From: Novimethylophilus kurashikiensis
Lineage (GTDB): Bacteria; Pseudomonadota; Gammaproteobacteria; Burkholderiales; Methylophilaceae
Assembly: GCF_003112435.1 (NCBI RefSeq)
Contig: NZ_BDOQ01000020.1
Coordinates: forward strand, 1 to 42,478
DNA length: 42,478 bases
Direction of reading: 5' to 3'
The translations under genes and the position numbers were made by a program. Numbering within the stretch: the stretch's first letter is position 1; the number at the start of each line of letters is the position of its first letter. Positions 1-10,602 of this stretch are shown here, one piece after another. The notes beneath the pieces are model-generated. The model was not told the origin of the DNA, did no database searches, and saw only the letters and a list, made by a program, of their open reading frames with translations.

Positions 1-521
1 CCAGGAACCTTGAATACCACGCATTTGATTTCAGCAGGCAATGCGGGACGGGAGGTGAACCACTCGGCATCGGCCCAGGATTGCAGCAGTTTCTTGGCCG
101 CAGCATTGCCGGCCTTGGCTTTTTCTTCCACGTCGTGGAAAGCGTCGAACATCAGGATCGTGCTCGACAGCGCCTGAGCGGCTTGATCGGCTAACTCCGT
201 ATCAAGCAGCGCGACCAACGCAGGGACGTTATAGCCGCCCAGCATGGTGCCGAGCAGATGTACCGCACGCTCCGGCGAGACCAGCGGGGAATGCGAGTTG
301 CTATTAGCGATATCGGCCAAAAAAGCCGCCTTGACGTACGCAGCTTGGTCCACGCCTGCCGGAATCCGATTTTCCAACAGGTCGATCAGCAGGGCTTCCT
401 GCCCGACCGGCGGGGTTTTGAGCAAGTCCACCAGCTCGGCGGTTTGCTCTGCATTGAGCGGCAACGGCGGCAAGCCAAGCGCAGTGCGTTCGGCAACGTG
501 GTCACGATAGGCGTTCAGCAT
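1..521 (-). CDS. acnB: Aconitate hydratase B, N-terminal part (gene runs off the left edge)
   Basis: AcnB isomerises citrate and isocitrate through cis-aconitate in the TCA cycle, and in many proteobacteria also acts on 2-methylisocitrate; it is a cytoplasmic 4Fe-4S enzyme. Reading leftward from the ATG at 519-521, the first 173 residues closely follow the start of E. coli AcnB as I recall it (MLNAYRDHVAER, then YVKAAFLADIA, LLGTMLGGYN and QSWADAEWFTSRPALP). This is the alpha-helical HEAT-like domain typical of the B family and absent from AcnA. The catalytic domains and cluster cysteines lie outside the window. The start is supported by alignment; the ribosome site in front of it is weak. 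It appears to be monocistronic or first in its operon, because a REP-like element and no gene lie directly upstream. Confidence 0.95.
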   Translation of the reverse strand, partial: MLNAYRDHVAERTALGLPPLPLNAEQTAELVDLLKTPPVGQEALLIDLLENRIPAGVDQAAYVKAAFLADIANSNSHSPLVSPERAVHLLGTMLGGYNVPALVALLDTELADQAAQALSSTILMFDAFHDVEEKAKAGNAAAKKLLQSWADAEWFTSRPALPAEIKCVVFKVP

Positions 522-608
522 ATTTTCTACGTCAAAAATTTAAGTGATAAAAGTTGAATTATACAGGCACGCGTTCGCTTAAATTCAAGCAAAAGCAATG
601 CCGGGAGT

Positions 609-684
609 GCTAGCGCAGGCGACCTAGCCTGCATTCGGAAGTTCTCGATAGCATGAAAATGCAGGCGAGGCCGCCTACGTTACA
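609..684. repeat. REP/REPIN-like inverted pair, family 1, copy 1
   Basis: Two facing copies of a palindromic unit, left arm 609-635 (TAGCGCAGGCGACCTAGCCT and onward) and right arm 659-684 (AATGCAGGCGAGGCCGCCTA and onward), are separated by about 23 bases. Each arm is itself an imperfect GCAGGCG/CGCCTGC hairpin. The pair sits 8 bases beyond the stop of the EF-hand gene and upstream of acnB. The arms are more diverged than in the copies at 9137 and 39243. It may act as a transcript-end or mRNA-stability structure. Confidence 0.8.
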
Positions 685-691
685 TTTCAAG

Positions 692-952
692 TCAATAAAA
701 GGAGCGGCTGAACGGAGACCCGCAGCTCGTGTTGGCCTTGGTCTCCATTTCAGTGAGCAGCGTCTGCTCGTAGCCCTTACCGTGTTTTGCTTCCAGATAA
801 GCACGGATTTCGCTCACGCTGACCTGGCCGTCGTGGTCGGTGTCGATCAAGCGCAAGCGCTCGTCGACACTCAACTCCTGTGGTTGCACGGCATCGGCAG
901 CCGTTCCCAATGCGGGCCACAAGCAGATCAGCAGGAGCAATCTCACTTTCAT
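692..952 (-). CDS. Small secreted EF-hand calcium-binding protein
   Basis: An 86-residue protein with an N-terminal signal peptide (hydrophobic run at residues 3-18, likely cleavage near GTA-AD). It has one complete EF-hand loop at residues 37-48, DTDHDGQVSVSE, with acidic ligands at loop positions 1, 3 and 5, Gly at 6, a hydrophobic residue at 8 and Glu at 12. A second hand is not apparent; the C-terminal half looks helical and ends in a Cys/Ser-rich tail. The start codon shares one base with the stop of the aminotransferase gene upstream (TGATG), so it is probably translationally coupled to the glycolate operon. It should be periplasmic. Its function is unknown; calcium sensing or binding is inferred from the motif only, and the link to glycolate metabolism is unexplained. 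Confidence 0.8.
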   Translation of the reverse strand: MKVRLLLLICLWPALGTAADAVQPQELSVDERLRLIDTDHDGQVSVSEIRAYLEAKHGKGYEQTLLTEMETKANTSCGSPFSRSFY

Positions 953-2127
953 CAGCTGTAGACCTTGCGCGCGGCGGCAACCGCCACGCCCTTGTTAATG
1001 GATGCACCGAGACGCGACAACACGTCTTCCAACGCACCGAGACAGACCAGCACATTCCGCATATTGCTGGCATGGCCCATGAGACCGATACGCCAGATCT
1101 TGCCGGCCATCGCGCCCAAGCCCGCACCTATTTCCAGGCCATAGTCTTCGAGCAGCAAGCGACGTACGGCGGCATCGTCCACGCCTTCGGGAACGTAAAT
1201 AGAGTTAAGCTGCGGCAGGCGATCCTGTTCCTTCACGACAAAAGATAACCCCATGGCCTCGATGCCGGCCTTAAGCGCCATATGGTTCTGGCGATGGCGC
1301 GCCCAGGCGTTTTCCAATCCCTCTTCCTGCAAAATGACGAGCGATTCATGCAGGCCGTAAAGCGCGTTGATCGGCGCAGTATGATGGTAGGCACGCTTGG
1401 CGCCAGTGCCCCAGTAACCCATCACCAGGTTGAGGTCCATGAACCAGCTCTGCACCTTGGTCTTGCGATTCTTGATGATCTCAAGCGCTTGCGCACTGAA
1501 ACTTACGGGCGACAAGCCGGGCGTGCAGGACAGGCACTTTTGCGAGCCGGAATAAATCGCGTCGATGCCCCACTCGTCCACCTTGAGCGGGGAACCGCCG
1601 AGCGAGGTCACGGTATCGACCAGCGATAGCGCACCGTAACGATGTGCCAATGCCGAAATCGCTTGCGCGTCGGATTGTGCCCCTGTGGAGGTTTCAGCGT
1701 GCACGAAAGCCACGGCCTTCACGCCAGGATTTGCCTTGAGCGCGTCTTCGACCTTATTGGCGTCGACCGCGGCACCCCAATCGTCCATCACCATGATAGG
1801 CGTGGCACCACAGCGCTCGACGTTCTCTTTCATGCGTCCGCCGAATACGCCGTTCTGGCACACGATTACCTTGTCGCCAGGTTCCACCAGATTGACGAAA
1901 CAGGTTTCCATACCCGCCGAGCCGGGGCCGGATACCGGCATGGTCAGTTCGTTCTTGGTCTGGAAAGCGTATTGCAGCAAGCCCTTGAGCTCGTCCATCA
2001 TGGATACGAACACCGGATCGAGGTGGCCGATAGTCGGGCGTGCCATGGCGGCAAGAACGCGCGGGCTTACGTCGGATGGCCCGGGCCCCATGAGAATACG
2101 CTGCGGCGGGTTGAAAGATGCAGTCAT
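952..2127 (-). CDS. Alanine/serine-glyoxylate aminotransferase (class V, PLP)
   Basis: A 391-residue class V aminotransferase of the AGXT/serine-glyoxylate aminotransferase family, which transfers an amino group from alanine or serine to glyoxylate to make glycine. Visible marks are the N-terminal GPGPSDVSPRVLAAM, SGPGSAGMET around residues 66-75 (phosphate-binding region), the PLP-contacting Asp171 in LVDTVTSLGG, and the Schiff-base Lys197 in SGSQKCLS. Length is normal for the family. Glycolate oxidase genes lie directly upstream, so the supply of glyoxylate explains its place: glycolate to glyoxylate to glycine. The ribosome site TAGGAGATAGCA precedes the ATG. An AT-rich palindrome lies in the short gap before it. 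Whether alanine, serine or both donate the amino group cannot be told from sequence. Confidence 0.9.
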   Translation of the reverse strand: MTASFNPPQRILMGPGPSDVSPRVLAAMARPTIGHLDPVFVSMMDELKGLLQYAFQTKNELTMPVSGPGSAGMETCFVNLVEPGDKVIVCQNGVFGGRMKENVERCGATPIMVMDDWGAAVDANKVEDALKANPGVKAVAFVHAETSTGAQSDAQAISALAHRYGALSLVDTVTSLGGSPLKVDEWGIDAIYSGSQKCLSCTPGLSPVSFSAQALEIIKNRKTKVQSWFMDLNLVMGYWGTGAKRAYHHTAPINALYGLHESLVILQEEGLENAWARHRQNHMALKAGIEAMGLSFVVKEQDRLPQLNSIYVPEGVDDAAVRRLLLEDYGLEIGAGLGAMAGKIWRIGLMGHASNMRNVLVCLGALEDVLSRLGASINKGVAVAAARKVYS

Positions 2128-2143
2128 TGCTATCTCCTAATTG

Positions 2144-2160
2144 ATTAATTTTAAATTAAT
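2144..2160. promoter_or_regulatory. AT-rich perfect palindrome before the aminotransferase gene
   Basis: ATTAATTT-T-AAATTAAT is an 8-base inverted repeat with a single central base, in the 50-base gap between glcF and the aminotransferase start and just upstream of the TAGGAGA ribosome site. It could be an operator or part of an internal promoter. No regulator is identified. Confidence 0.35.
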
Positions 2161-2177
2161 TTTGGTGTGAATTGCAG

Positions 2178-3386
2178 CTAAGGTTCAAGCAACTCTATCC
2201 AGTGTTTCACAGGCAGTTCCGCCTTCGTCGCCAAATGCATCTGGCAACCCACATTCGCCGAGACGATCATCTGCGGCTGGCCGCTCATCACGGCTTCCAG
2301 CTTCTGGTCGAGCAGGCGTTGCGACAGTTCGGGCTGCAACAGCGAATAAGCCCCTGCCGACCCGCAACATTGGCCGCCGTTGGGAACATGCGTCATCACG
2401 TAACCGCAATGGCTCAGGATGCCTTCCACCACGCCGCCCAGCCCGCTACCGTGCTGCAATGTGCATGGACATTGGAAGGCGACGCGCAGTCCGTTGCCGA
2501 TCTCTGCCAGTGCTTCCAAGTTCTCGGCAGCGACGACTTCGGACAAATCCCTGGTCATCGCACTGATACGTCGGGCCTTATCCGCATAGTCATGATCATC
2601 ATGCAGCAGTTTGTCGTATTCCTTAACCATAAGCCCGCAGCCGCTCGCCGTCATGACAATGGCTTCAGCCCCCGCTTCGATGTGCGGCCACCAGGCATCG
2701 ATATTGCGGCGCGCATGGGCTCGGGCTTGCTCGTTGGCCGCCAGATGCAGGCTGATTGCGCCGCAGCAGCCGGCTTCCTCGATCTCCACCATGGAAATAC
2801 CGAGGCGATCCAACACCCGCGCAGCGGCGGCATTGGTCTGAGGGGTGGCCGTGGGTTGCACACAGCCTGACAAGGCGAGCATGCGGCGCGGATGGATGGA
2901 ATGGCGGTATTCAACCGCGGGCAGTGTGGCCGGCAGCCGCTGGCGCAAGCGTTCCGGCAGCGCCCATTTGAACGCACGCCCCAATTTCGCGGCCGCTGCG
3001 AAACCCGTGCGGCTGCTTACGACATTCAGCAGGAATAGCCGCGCCAGCCGCTCGCGCCATGAGCGCGGCACTCGCGCCTCTACCATTTCCCGCCCGATTT
3101 CCAGCAAGCTGCGGTACTGCACACCTGAAGGGCAAGCCGGTTCGCAAGCGCCGCAGGTCAGGCAGCGGTCGAGATGCGTTTGAGTGCGTGCGGTGACCGT
3201 TTCGCCCTCCAGCATCTGCTTCATCAGGTAAATACGGCCGCGCGGACCGTCGAGTTCGTTGCCGGTCAGCTGGTAGGTAGGACATGCGGAAGCACAGAAA
3301 CCGCAATGCACGCAGGCACGCAGTATCTCCTGGGCTTTTTGAGCCTGCGGGTTGCTGTGTAACGTTTCGGCGAGAACGGTTTGCAT
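2178..3386 (-). CDS. glcF: Glycolate oxidase iron-sulfur subunit GlcF
   Basis: The electron-transfer subunit of the GlcDEF glycolate dehydrogenase, 402 residues. It passes electrons from the flavin subunits towards the respiratory chain. Two 4Fe-4S ferredoxin motifs are complete: Cys25, 28, 31 and 35 (CVHCGFCASACP) and Cys75, 78, 81 and 85 (CLTCGACEPACP). Two CCG-type domains follow, with EEAGCCGAISLHL and NGGQCCGSAGAYSL. Its start overlaps the stop of glcE (ATGA), as expected for a tightly coupled complex. No membrane segment is seen, so membrane association would be peripheral. The length and motif order match E. coli GlcF. Confidence 0.95.
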   Translation of the reverse strand: MQTVLAETLHSNPQAQKAQEILRACVHCGFCASACPTYQLTGNELDGPRGRIYLMKQMLEGETVTARTQTHLDRCLTCGACEPACPSGVQYRSLLEIGREMVEARVPRSWRERLARLFLLNVVSSRTGFAAAAKLGRAFKWALPERLRQRLPATLPAVEYRHSIHPRRMLALSGCVQPTATPQTNAAAARVLDRLGISMVEIEEAGCCGAISLHLAANEQARAHARRNIDAWWPHIEAGAEAIVMTASGCGLMVKEYDKLLHDDHDYADKARRISAMTRDLSEVVAAENLEALAEIGNGLRVAFQCPCTLQHGSGLGGVVEGILSHCGYVMTHVPNGGQCCGSAGAYSLLQPELSQRLLDQKLEAVMSGQPQMIVSANVGCQMHLATKAELPVKHWIELLEP

Positions 3387-4438
3387 CAGAGTTCCGGGTA
3401 AAGCCTGCCGGGATTGAGAATATTGGCTGGATCGAAAGCCTGCTTGAGCTGTCGATGCAGCGCGAGCAACGCAGGAGGCAGCGGATGGAACACGTCCTCA
3501 CCGGCTTGGTCGCCTATTAGCGTGGCATGACCGCCGGCATCGGCAACAGTCTGCCTGACAACGTCGATCTCTTGTTCCGTTTTCAGCCAGCGCTGCGCCC
3601 CGCCCCACTCGATCAACCACTCGCCGTCCAGCGGCAGCATGGGCGCGGCGGCAGGCAGCGAAAGCCGCCAAAAAGGGCGCTCGTTGAACATCGGCAATTG
3701 CCAGTCGCGCAGGTGCTGCCAGAACAGTTCGTCGCCCGCCAGCACTTCGCCGCCGAGCCGGCGTTTGGCGGTTTCAACCGCTTCCGGGCTGCCCGAGAGC
3801 CGCAGATAAAGCCGTCCGTCGAGGTGGCAGCTAGCATCCACCGGCCACGGCTTGCCAGCCAGTTCGCGCATGCGCCGCAACGCCTGGTCGACGGGATACT
3901 CGCGAACAAGGGTGAGGCTGGCTGCGGGTTTAGGAAGTACTTTCAGACTCACATCGAGCAGCACGCCCAGCGTGCCGTAAGCACCTGTCATTAGTCGTGA
4001 GACATCGTAACCCGCCACATTCTTCATGACCTGGCCGCCGAACTTGAGAATTTCGCCCTTGCCGTTGACCACGCGACAGCCCAGCACGAAATCGCGAACA
4101 GCCCCGGCATAAGCCCGGCGCGGGCCGGAAAGTCCGCTGGCGATCGCCCCGCCCAATGTGGATTCCGCAGAAAACCTCGGCGGCTCGAAGGCGAGCATCT
4201 GGCCGGCGGCGTCTAGCGCGGCCTCGATCTCGGCCAGCGGCGTCCCAGCTCGGGCGGTGATGACCAGTTCCCGAGGTTCATAGTCGATGATGCCGGCATG
4301 TTCGGCGATTGATAAGGTTTCGCTCTCGACCGCACGACCGAGAAAGTGCCGGCTATTAGTCCCCTGCACTGCAAGCGGCGTCTTGGCCGCAGCCGCGGCG
4401 CGCACCTTTTCCGCGAGGACATCTGCAATATCGGCCAT
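3386..4438 (-). CDS. glcE: Glycolate oxidase FAD-binding subunit GlcE
   Basis: A 350-residue FAD-binding (PCMH-type) protein, shorter than GlcD, matching the GlcE subunit required for glycolate dehydrogenase activity. The flavin-domain signature is visible in the first half: LAVQGTNSRHFLG, then ESTLGGAIASGLSGPRRAYAG and VVNGKGEILKFGGQVMKNVAGYD. The C-terminus ends in the family tail FDPANILNPGRLYPEL. Its start overlaps the glcD stop by a few bases and its own stop overlaps glcF. The first residues (ADIADVLAEKVRAAAAAKTPLA) are a typical helical cap. The complex is cytoplasmic or peripheral to the inner membrane. Confidence 0.93.
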   Translation of the reverse strand: MADIADVLAEKVRAAAAAKTPLAVQGTNSRHFLGRAVESETLSIAEHAGIIDYEPRELVITARAGTPLAEIEAALDAAGQMLAFEPPRFSAESTLGGAIASGLSGPRRAYAGAVRDFVLGCRVVNGKGEILKFGGQVMKNVAGYDVSRLMTGAYGTLGVLLDVSLKVLPKPAASLTLVREYPVDQALRRMRELAGKPWPVDASCHLDGRLYLRLSGSPEAVETAKRRLGGEVLAGDELFWQHLRDWQLPMFNERPFWRLSLPAAAPMLPLDGEWLIEWGGAQRWLKTEQEIDVVRQTVADAGGHATLIGDQAGEDVFHPLPPALLALHRQLKQAFDPANILNPGRLYPEL

Positions 4439-5898
4439 CAGAAACGCTCCAGCTCGGGATGCGCCAATTGGCCTTGATGGACGTGCATCGCGCCCAGTTC
4501 GGCACAGCGATGTAATTCAGGAACGGCTTTGCCGGGGTTGAGCAGGCCTTCAGGATCAAAAGCCGCCTTGATCGCGTGGAATTGGGCCAGCTCCAGCGGC
4601 GCGAACTGCACACACATCTGGTCGAGCTTTTCGACCCCCACGCCGTGCTCGCCGGTAATAGTGCCGCCTACCTTGACGCAAAGCTCCAGTATCCGGCCGC
4701 CCAGTTGCTCCGCGCGATGCAATTCACCGGGTTTTCCGGCATCGTAAAGAATCAGTGGGTGTAGGTTGCCGTCGCCGGCATGGAAAACGTTAGCCACTGG
4801 CAGGTTGAATTCCTTAGATAACTCGCTGATCTGGTGCAGCACCTGCGGTAGCGCCTTACGGGGAATCGTCCCGTCCATGCAGTAATAATCAGGCGATAAG
4901 CGGCCGATGGCGGGGAACGCCGATTTGCGGCCCTTCCACAATTTCTGGCGATCCGATTCCTCCACCGCGAGACGCACTTCGGTCGCGTCGCTTTGCATCA
5001 GCACTCCGCGAACTCGCGCCACCTGGGAAGCCACCTCGTCCAGTCCGCCGTCGATCTCGCAGAGCAAAATCGCAGCGGCATCGGTGGGATAACCGGCATG
5101 CGCGAAATCCTCCGCCGCACGAATCGCCGGGTTGTCCATCATCTCCAGCCCCGCCGGCACGATGCCCGCAGCGATGATGTCACCCACCGCCTGCCCGGCT
5201 TTCTCCACACTGTCGAATGCCACCAGCAGCACGCGCACCGCTTCGGGCAAGGGCAGCAGCTTGACGGTGACTTCCACCACGATGCCCAGCATGCCTTCGG
5301 AACCGTGTATCAGCGCGAGCAAATCGTAGCCGGGGCTGTCGAGGGCATCCGAGCCTATGGTCAGCAGCTCACCCTCGGCGGTTATCACTTCCAGCTTCAA
5401 TACGTTGTGCACCGTGAGCCCATATTTCAGGCAATGCACTCCGCCGGAATTCTCGGCCACGTTGCCGCCGATGCTGCATGCGACTTGTGAAGATGGATCG
5501 GGTGCATAAAACAGCCCATAAGGCACGACGGCCTGGGAAATCGCCAGGTTGCGCACACCGGGCTGGACGCGGGCAGTACAGGCTTGAACATCGATATCGA
5601 GAATGCGATTGAATTTTGCGAGACTGAGCAGCACGCCGCCCGAATGCGGCAACGCTCCGGCCGAAAGTCCCGTACCCGCGCCACGAGCAACCACAGGCAC
5701 TTGGAACTGATGACAGATGCGCATCACCTGCTGCACCTGCGCCACCGTTTCCGGCATCGCCACCAGCAGCGGCAGTTGCTTGAAAGCCGATAACCCATCG
5801 CATTCATAAGGCCGCAAGGCTTCCTCATCGGCCAGGATGGCTTCATCAGGAAGGAAGGCCTGCAATGCGCGGATCAGGTCGTGGCGGCTTGGGTTCAC
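4438..5898 (-). CDS. glcD: Glycolate oxidase catalytic subunit GlcD
   Basis: A 486-residue FAD-linked oxidase that oxidises glycolate (and often D-lactate) to glyoxylate. Marks in order are VVARGAGTGLSAGALPHSGG (FAD pyrophosphate loop), IGGNVAENSGGVHCLKYGLT, the C-terminal cap with FHAGDGNLHPLILYD, and GTITGEHGVGVEKL. These are the usual catalytic/flavin motifs of the GlcD/DLD family. Translation appears to start at the GTG at 5896-5898 (NPSRHDLIRALQAFLPDEA), because no upstream ATG is in frame; the region before it lacks a clear Shine-Dalgarno sequence, so initiation may be weak. It is first in the run glcD-glcE-glcF-aminotransferase-EF-hand. In an autotroph this would salvage 2-phosphoglycolate-derived glycolate; that role is inference. 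Confidence 0.95.
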   Translation of the reverse strand: MNPSRHDLIRALQAFLPDEAILADEEALRPYECDGLSAFKQLPLLVAMPETVAQVQQVMRICHQFQVPVVARGAGTGLSAGALPHSGGVLLSLAKFNRILDIDVQACTARVQPGVRNLAISQAVVPYGLFYAPDPSSQVACSIGGNVAENSGGVHCLKYGLTVHNVLKLEVITAEGELLTIGSDALDSPGYDLLALIHGSEGMLGIVVEVTVKLLPLPEAVRVLLVAFDSVEKAGQAVGDIIAAGIVPAGLEMMDNPAIRAAEDFAHAGYPTDAAAILLCEIDGGLDEVASQVARVRGVLMQSDATEVRLAVEESDRQKLWKGRKSAFPAIGRLSPDYYCMDGTIPRKALPQVLHQISELSKEFNLPVANVFHAGDGNLHPLILYDAGKPGELHRAEQLGGRILELCVKVGGTITGEHGVGVEKLDQMCVQFAPLELAQFHAIKAAFDPEGLLNPGKAVPELHRCAELGAMHVHQGQLAHPELERF

Positions 5899-5930
5899 AA
5901 CGGTTAAAGAGGCAATGAAAAGAGGGAAAT

Positions 5931-5939
5931 ACTATACCA
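5931..5939 (-). promoter_or_regulatory. Extended -10 promoter candidate for the glc operon
   Basis: On the minus strand the sequence reads TGGTATAGT: an extended -10 (TGn) followed by TATAGT, five of six matching TATAAT. It lies about 33 bases upstream of the glcD GTG and inside the 108-base gap after the sigma-factor gene. No good -35 is seen, as is common for extended -10 promoters. Confidence 0.5.
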
Positions 5940-6006
5940 GATCAGTCGGGTATTCACCTCTTTGCACACTAAGGAATTGCGCCCATGCCGAAATTCGCAG
6001 GAATAT

Positions 6007-6693
6007 CTAGCCTTGGTTTTTGATCCTGGCCATGACATTCGCCACGATGCGATCGCAGCGCCAACCGCCGAACTCGTAAAGATCGTGCTGTACCGCCGCA
6101 ATCTCTCGCGTCAGCGATTTACGCAGCAGGCCACGGGCCCGGAATTGGCGGCTTCGCACCGTCGCCTCGGGAATGCCTAGTAAATGGGCCGTCTCCTCCA
6201 CGCTCATTTCCTCGACGCTGCGCAGCACGAATACTGTACGGAAATCCTCTGGGAGCTGATCGAGCTTGTGTTCGAGCAGGCTGCGGATTTGGGTACGCGC
6301 CAATGACTGTTCGGGAGTATCGGAATCAGAAATTGCCATGGCATCGATCTCCATGTCTGCTGGCAGCGCATCTATAGGCATTAGCCGCTCGCGTCTGGCT
6401 TGGCGACGCAGCCTCGCCAGGCATTCATTGATGAGGAGCCGCGCCAGCCAGGTGGAGATCGTTGCCTCTCCACGATACTGACTCATCGCGTCATAGGCGG
6501 AAATGTAGGCTTCCTGCAGCGCATCCTCAGCCTCTGCATCGTTGCGCAGCATGGAGCGTGCGAGGCGATAAAGGCGACGGTTGTGGCGACGCATCAACAA
6601 TTCGAATGCATCTTGATCGCCGGCAGCGATAAGGTGGACAAGCGCCAAGTCCTCGTTTGATGGCGGCTGAGGCTGCGTTGAGACGTTTTGCAT
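6007..6693 (-). CDS. ECF-type RNA polymerase sigma factor
   Basis: A 228-residue sigma-70 family protein of the extracytoplasmic-function type. Region 2 covers roughly residues 25-95 (FELLMRRHNRRLYRLARSML, AEDALQEAYISAY, FRGEATISTWLARLLINECL-like segment). Region 4 covers roughly 140-195 (LPEDFRTVFVLRSVEEMSVEETA, LLGIPEATVRSRQFRARGLL). A C-terminal tail of about 25 residues (YEFGGWRCDRIVANVMARI) extends beyond region 4. It is the last gene after the DUF4142 and cupredoxin genes, 15 bases downstream of the latter. No anti-sigma gene with a zinc-binding HxxxCxxC motif is present on either side, so how it is held inactive is not visible. It probably controls its own operon; that is inference. 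Confidence 0.9.
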   Translation of the reverse strand: MQNVSTQPQPPSNEDLALVHLIAAGDQDAFELLMRRHNRRLYRLARSMLRNDAEAEDALQEAYISAYDAMSQYRGEATISTWLARLLINECLARLRRQARRERLMPIDALPADMEIDAMAISDSDTPEQSLARTQIRSLLEHKLDQLPEDFRTVFVLRSVEEMSVEETAHLLGIPEATVRSRQFRARGLLRKSLTREIAAVQHDLYEFGGWRCDRIVANVMARIKNQG

Positions 6694-6708
6694 GAGCGTT
6701 TCCCTTTT

Positions 6709-7017
6709 TCAACGCACGATCAAGGTCCCATGCATGCCGGGATGCAGCTTGCAACGATAGGGATAGTTTCCCGATTTGCGAAAGACCATGCTCCACGAAG
6801 CTTCCGGCGCAATCTGCTGCGAATCGAAAGTTTCATGAGTCACGGTATGCGGCACCAAGTCCTGATTCTTCCAAACGATGCGATCGCCGGATTGCACTGT
6901 CAAGCGTTCCGGCACATATCGCATCCCTTCGATCGCTACCGTTTGGATCGCAGCCTCCGCCTCAACCATCCCGCACAGCATGGCAAAAATGAGCGATGCC
7001 AGTAAGCAACTTTTCAT
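6709..7017 (-). CDS. Small periplasmic cupredoxin (plastocyanin/amicyanin-like)
   Basis: A 102-residue secreted type-1 copper protein. A signal peptide covers about residues 1-22. The mature domain of about 80 residues has the full type-1 copper ligand set: His57 in VPHTVT, then Cys89, His92 and Met95 in YRCKLHPGMHG. The core QSGDRIVWKNQDLVPH is typical of the blue-copper fold. It would be a single-electron carrier or copper-binding protein in the periplasm. Its start overlaps the stop of the DUF4142 gene (ATGA), and the sigma-factor gene follows 15 bases later. The physiological redox partner is not evident from the neighbourhood. Confidence 0.88.
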   Translation of the reverse strand: MKSCLLASLIFAMLCGMVEAEAAIQTVAIEGMRYVPERLTVQSGDRIVWKNQDLVPHTVTHETFDSQQIAPEASWSMVFRKSGNYPYRCKLHPGMHGTLIVR

Positions 7018-7547
7018 TGCGCCTGCCCCATGCTGGATTGCAAATGCTGGGCATGCTCCAGATGCGCTATGAAGCTGGGCCGCACCTTGACCAACAACGC
7101 TTTCAGCTCGGCATTCTGCGCGTTAGGAATCAACGTTTTGTCGAGCGCATCGATGACAGCCTGATGGTAGGCTACCTCGTGATCGACATAAGCACGATCG
7201 AAAGCCCCACCCTGAAGCTTTTTGATATTGGCCATGTTTTCATCGCCGCCCTTCTTGAGGCTATCACTGGTCGCATTGTTCTCGGGCGTGACCTTGAGCT
7301 TGTGTACAAGATCGCCGGCCGACTTGTTGACCGCGGTATGGTCGGTCACCATAAGCTTGGCAAACTGCTTGACTTCGGCCGACTGCGCTTTGCTTTCGGC
7401 CAATTTACCGGCGTCGATATCCACCTGGTTGGCAGTCACGACAATGGCCGCAATCTGCTGATCGGTAGGTCCCGCAGCCGCATGGACGGACGAAGCCGCG
7501 GCCGAGATGAGGATGGCGAAAATAGAAGGTATATGAGAAGTTTTCAT
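7014..7547 (-). CDS. Secreted DUF4142 family protein
   Basis: A 177-residue exported protein with a signal peptide (hydrophobic run about residues 6-23, ending SSVHA). The rest is an all-helical DUF4142 domain of ferritin-like appearance: DQQIAAIVVTANQVDIDAGKLA, VKQFAKLMVTDHTAVN, FDRAYVDHEVAYHQAVIDALD and FIAHLEHAQHL. Conserved His and Glu positions in these helices recall metal-binding four-helix bundles, but the biochemical function of the family is not established. A strong ribosome site (AAAAGGAGACC) precedes the ATG. It is the first gene of the operon with the cupredoxin and the ECF sigma factor, and is read divergently from purB. Confidence 0.85.
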   Translation of the reverse strand: MKTSHIPSIFAILISAAASSVHAAAGPTDQQIAAIVVTANQVDIDAGKLAESKAQSAEVKQFAKLMVTDHTAVNKSAGDLVHKLKVTPENNATSDSLKKGGDENMANIKKLQGGAFDRAYVDHEVAYHQAVIDALDKTLIPNAQNAELKALLVKVRPSFIAHLEHAQHLQSSMGQAQ

Positions 7548-7705
7548 GCTGGTCTCCTTTTGGTGAAATCGAAACAGGCTGCTGGCTTATGAAAGTCCGG
7601 CCCTGTCATGGAGATAGATGTCACGTCTCGTTTCTGCGTTTCCGATTTTTTGACGATGACATTTGTTCAAGATTTGCTGCCTAAAAGCACTTTAGCGACA
7701 GCTAG

Positions 7706-10522
<2,817 letters not shown>

Positions 10523-10550
<28 letters not shown>

Positions 10551-10592
10551 TTCCTATTTATTAAAGCATCGCGCCGGGGCGGCGCTCCCACA
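10523..10592. repeat. REPIN-like inverted pair, family 2
   Basis: Left arm 10523-10548 (GTGGGAGCGCCGCCCTCGGC and onward to GCGAT) and right arm 10568-10592 (ATCGCGCCGGGGCGGCGCTC and onward to CCACA) are nearly perfect reverse complements around a 19-base AT-rich loop. The GTGGGAGCG...GCGAT pattern resembles REP sequences known from gammaproteobacteria such as Pseudomonas. It is unrelated to the GCAGGCG family in this window. The left arm lies inside the 3' end of the hugZ-like gene and contributes its stop codon. Confidence 0.8.
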
Positions 10593-10602
10593 GAACACAT
10601 CC

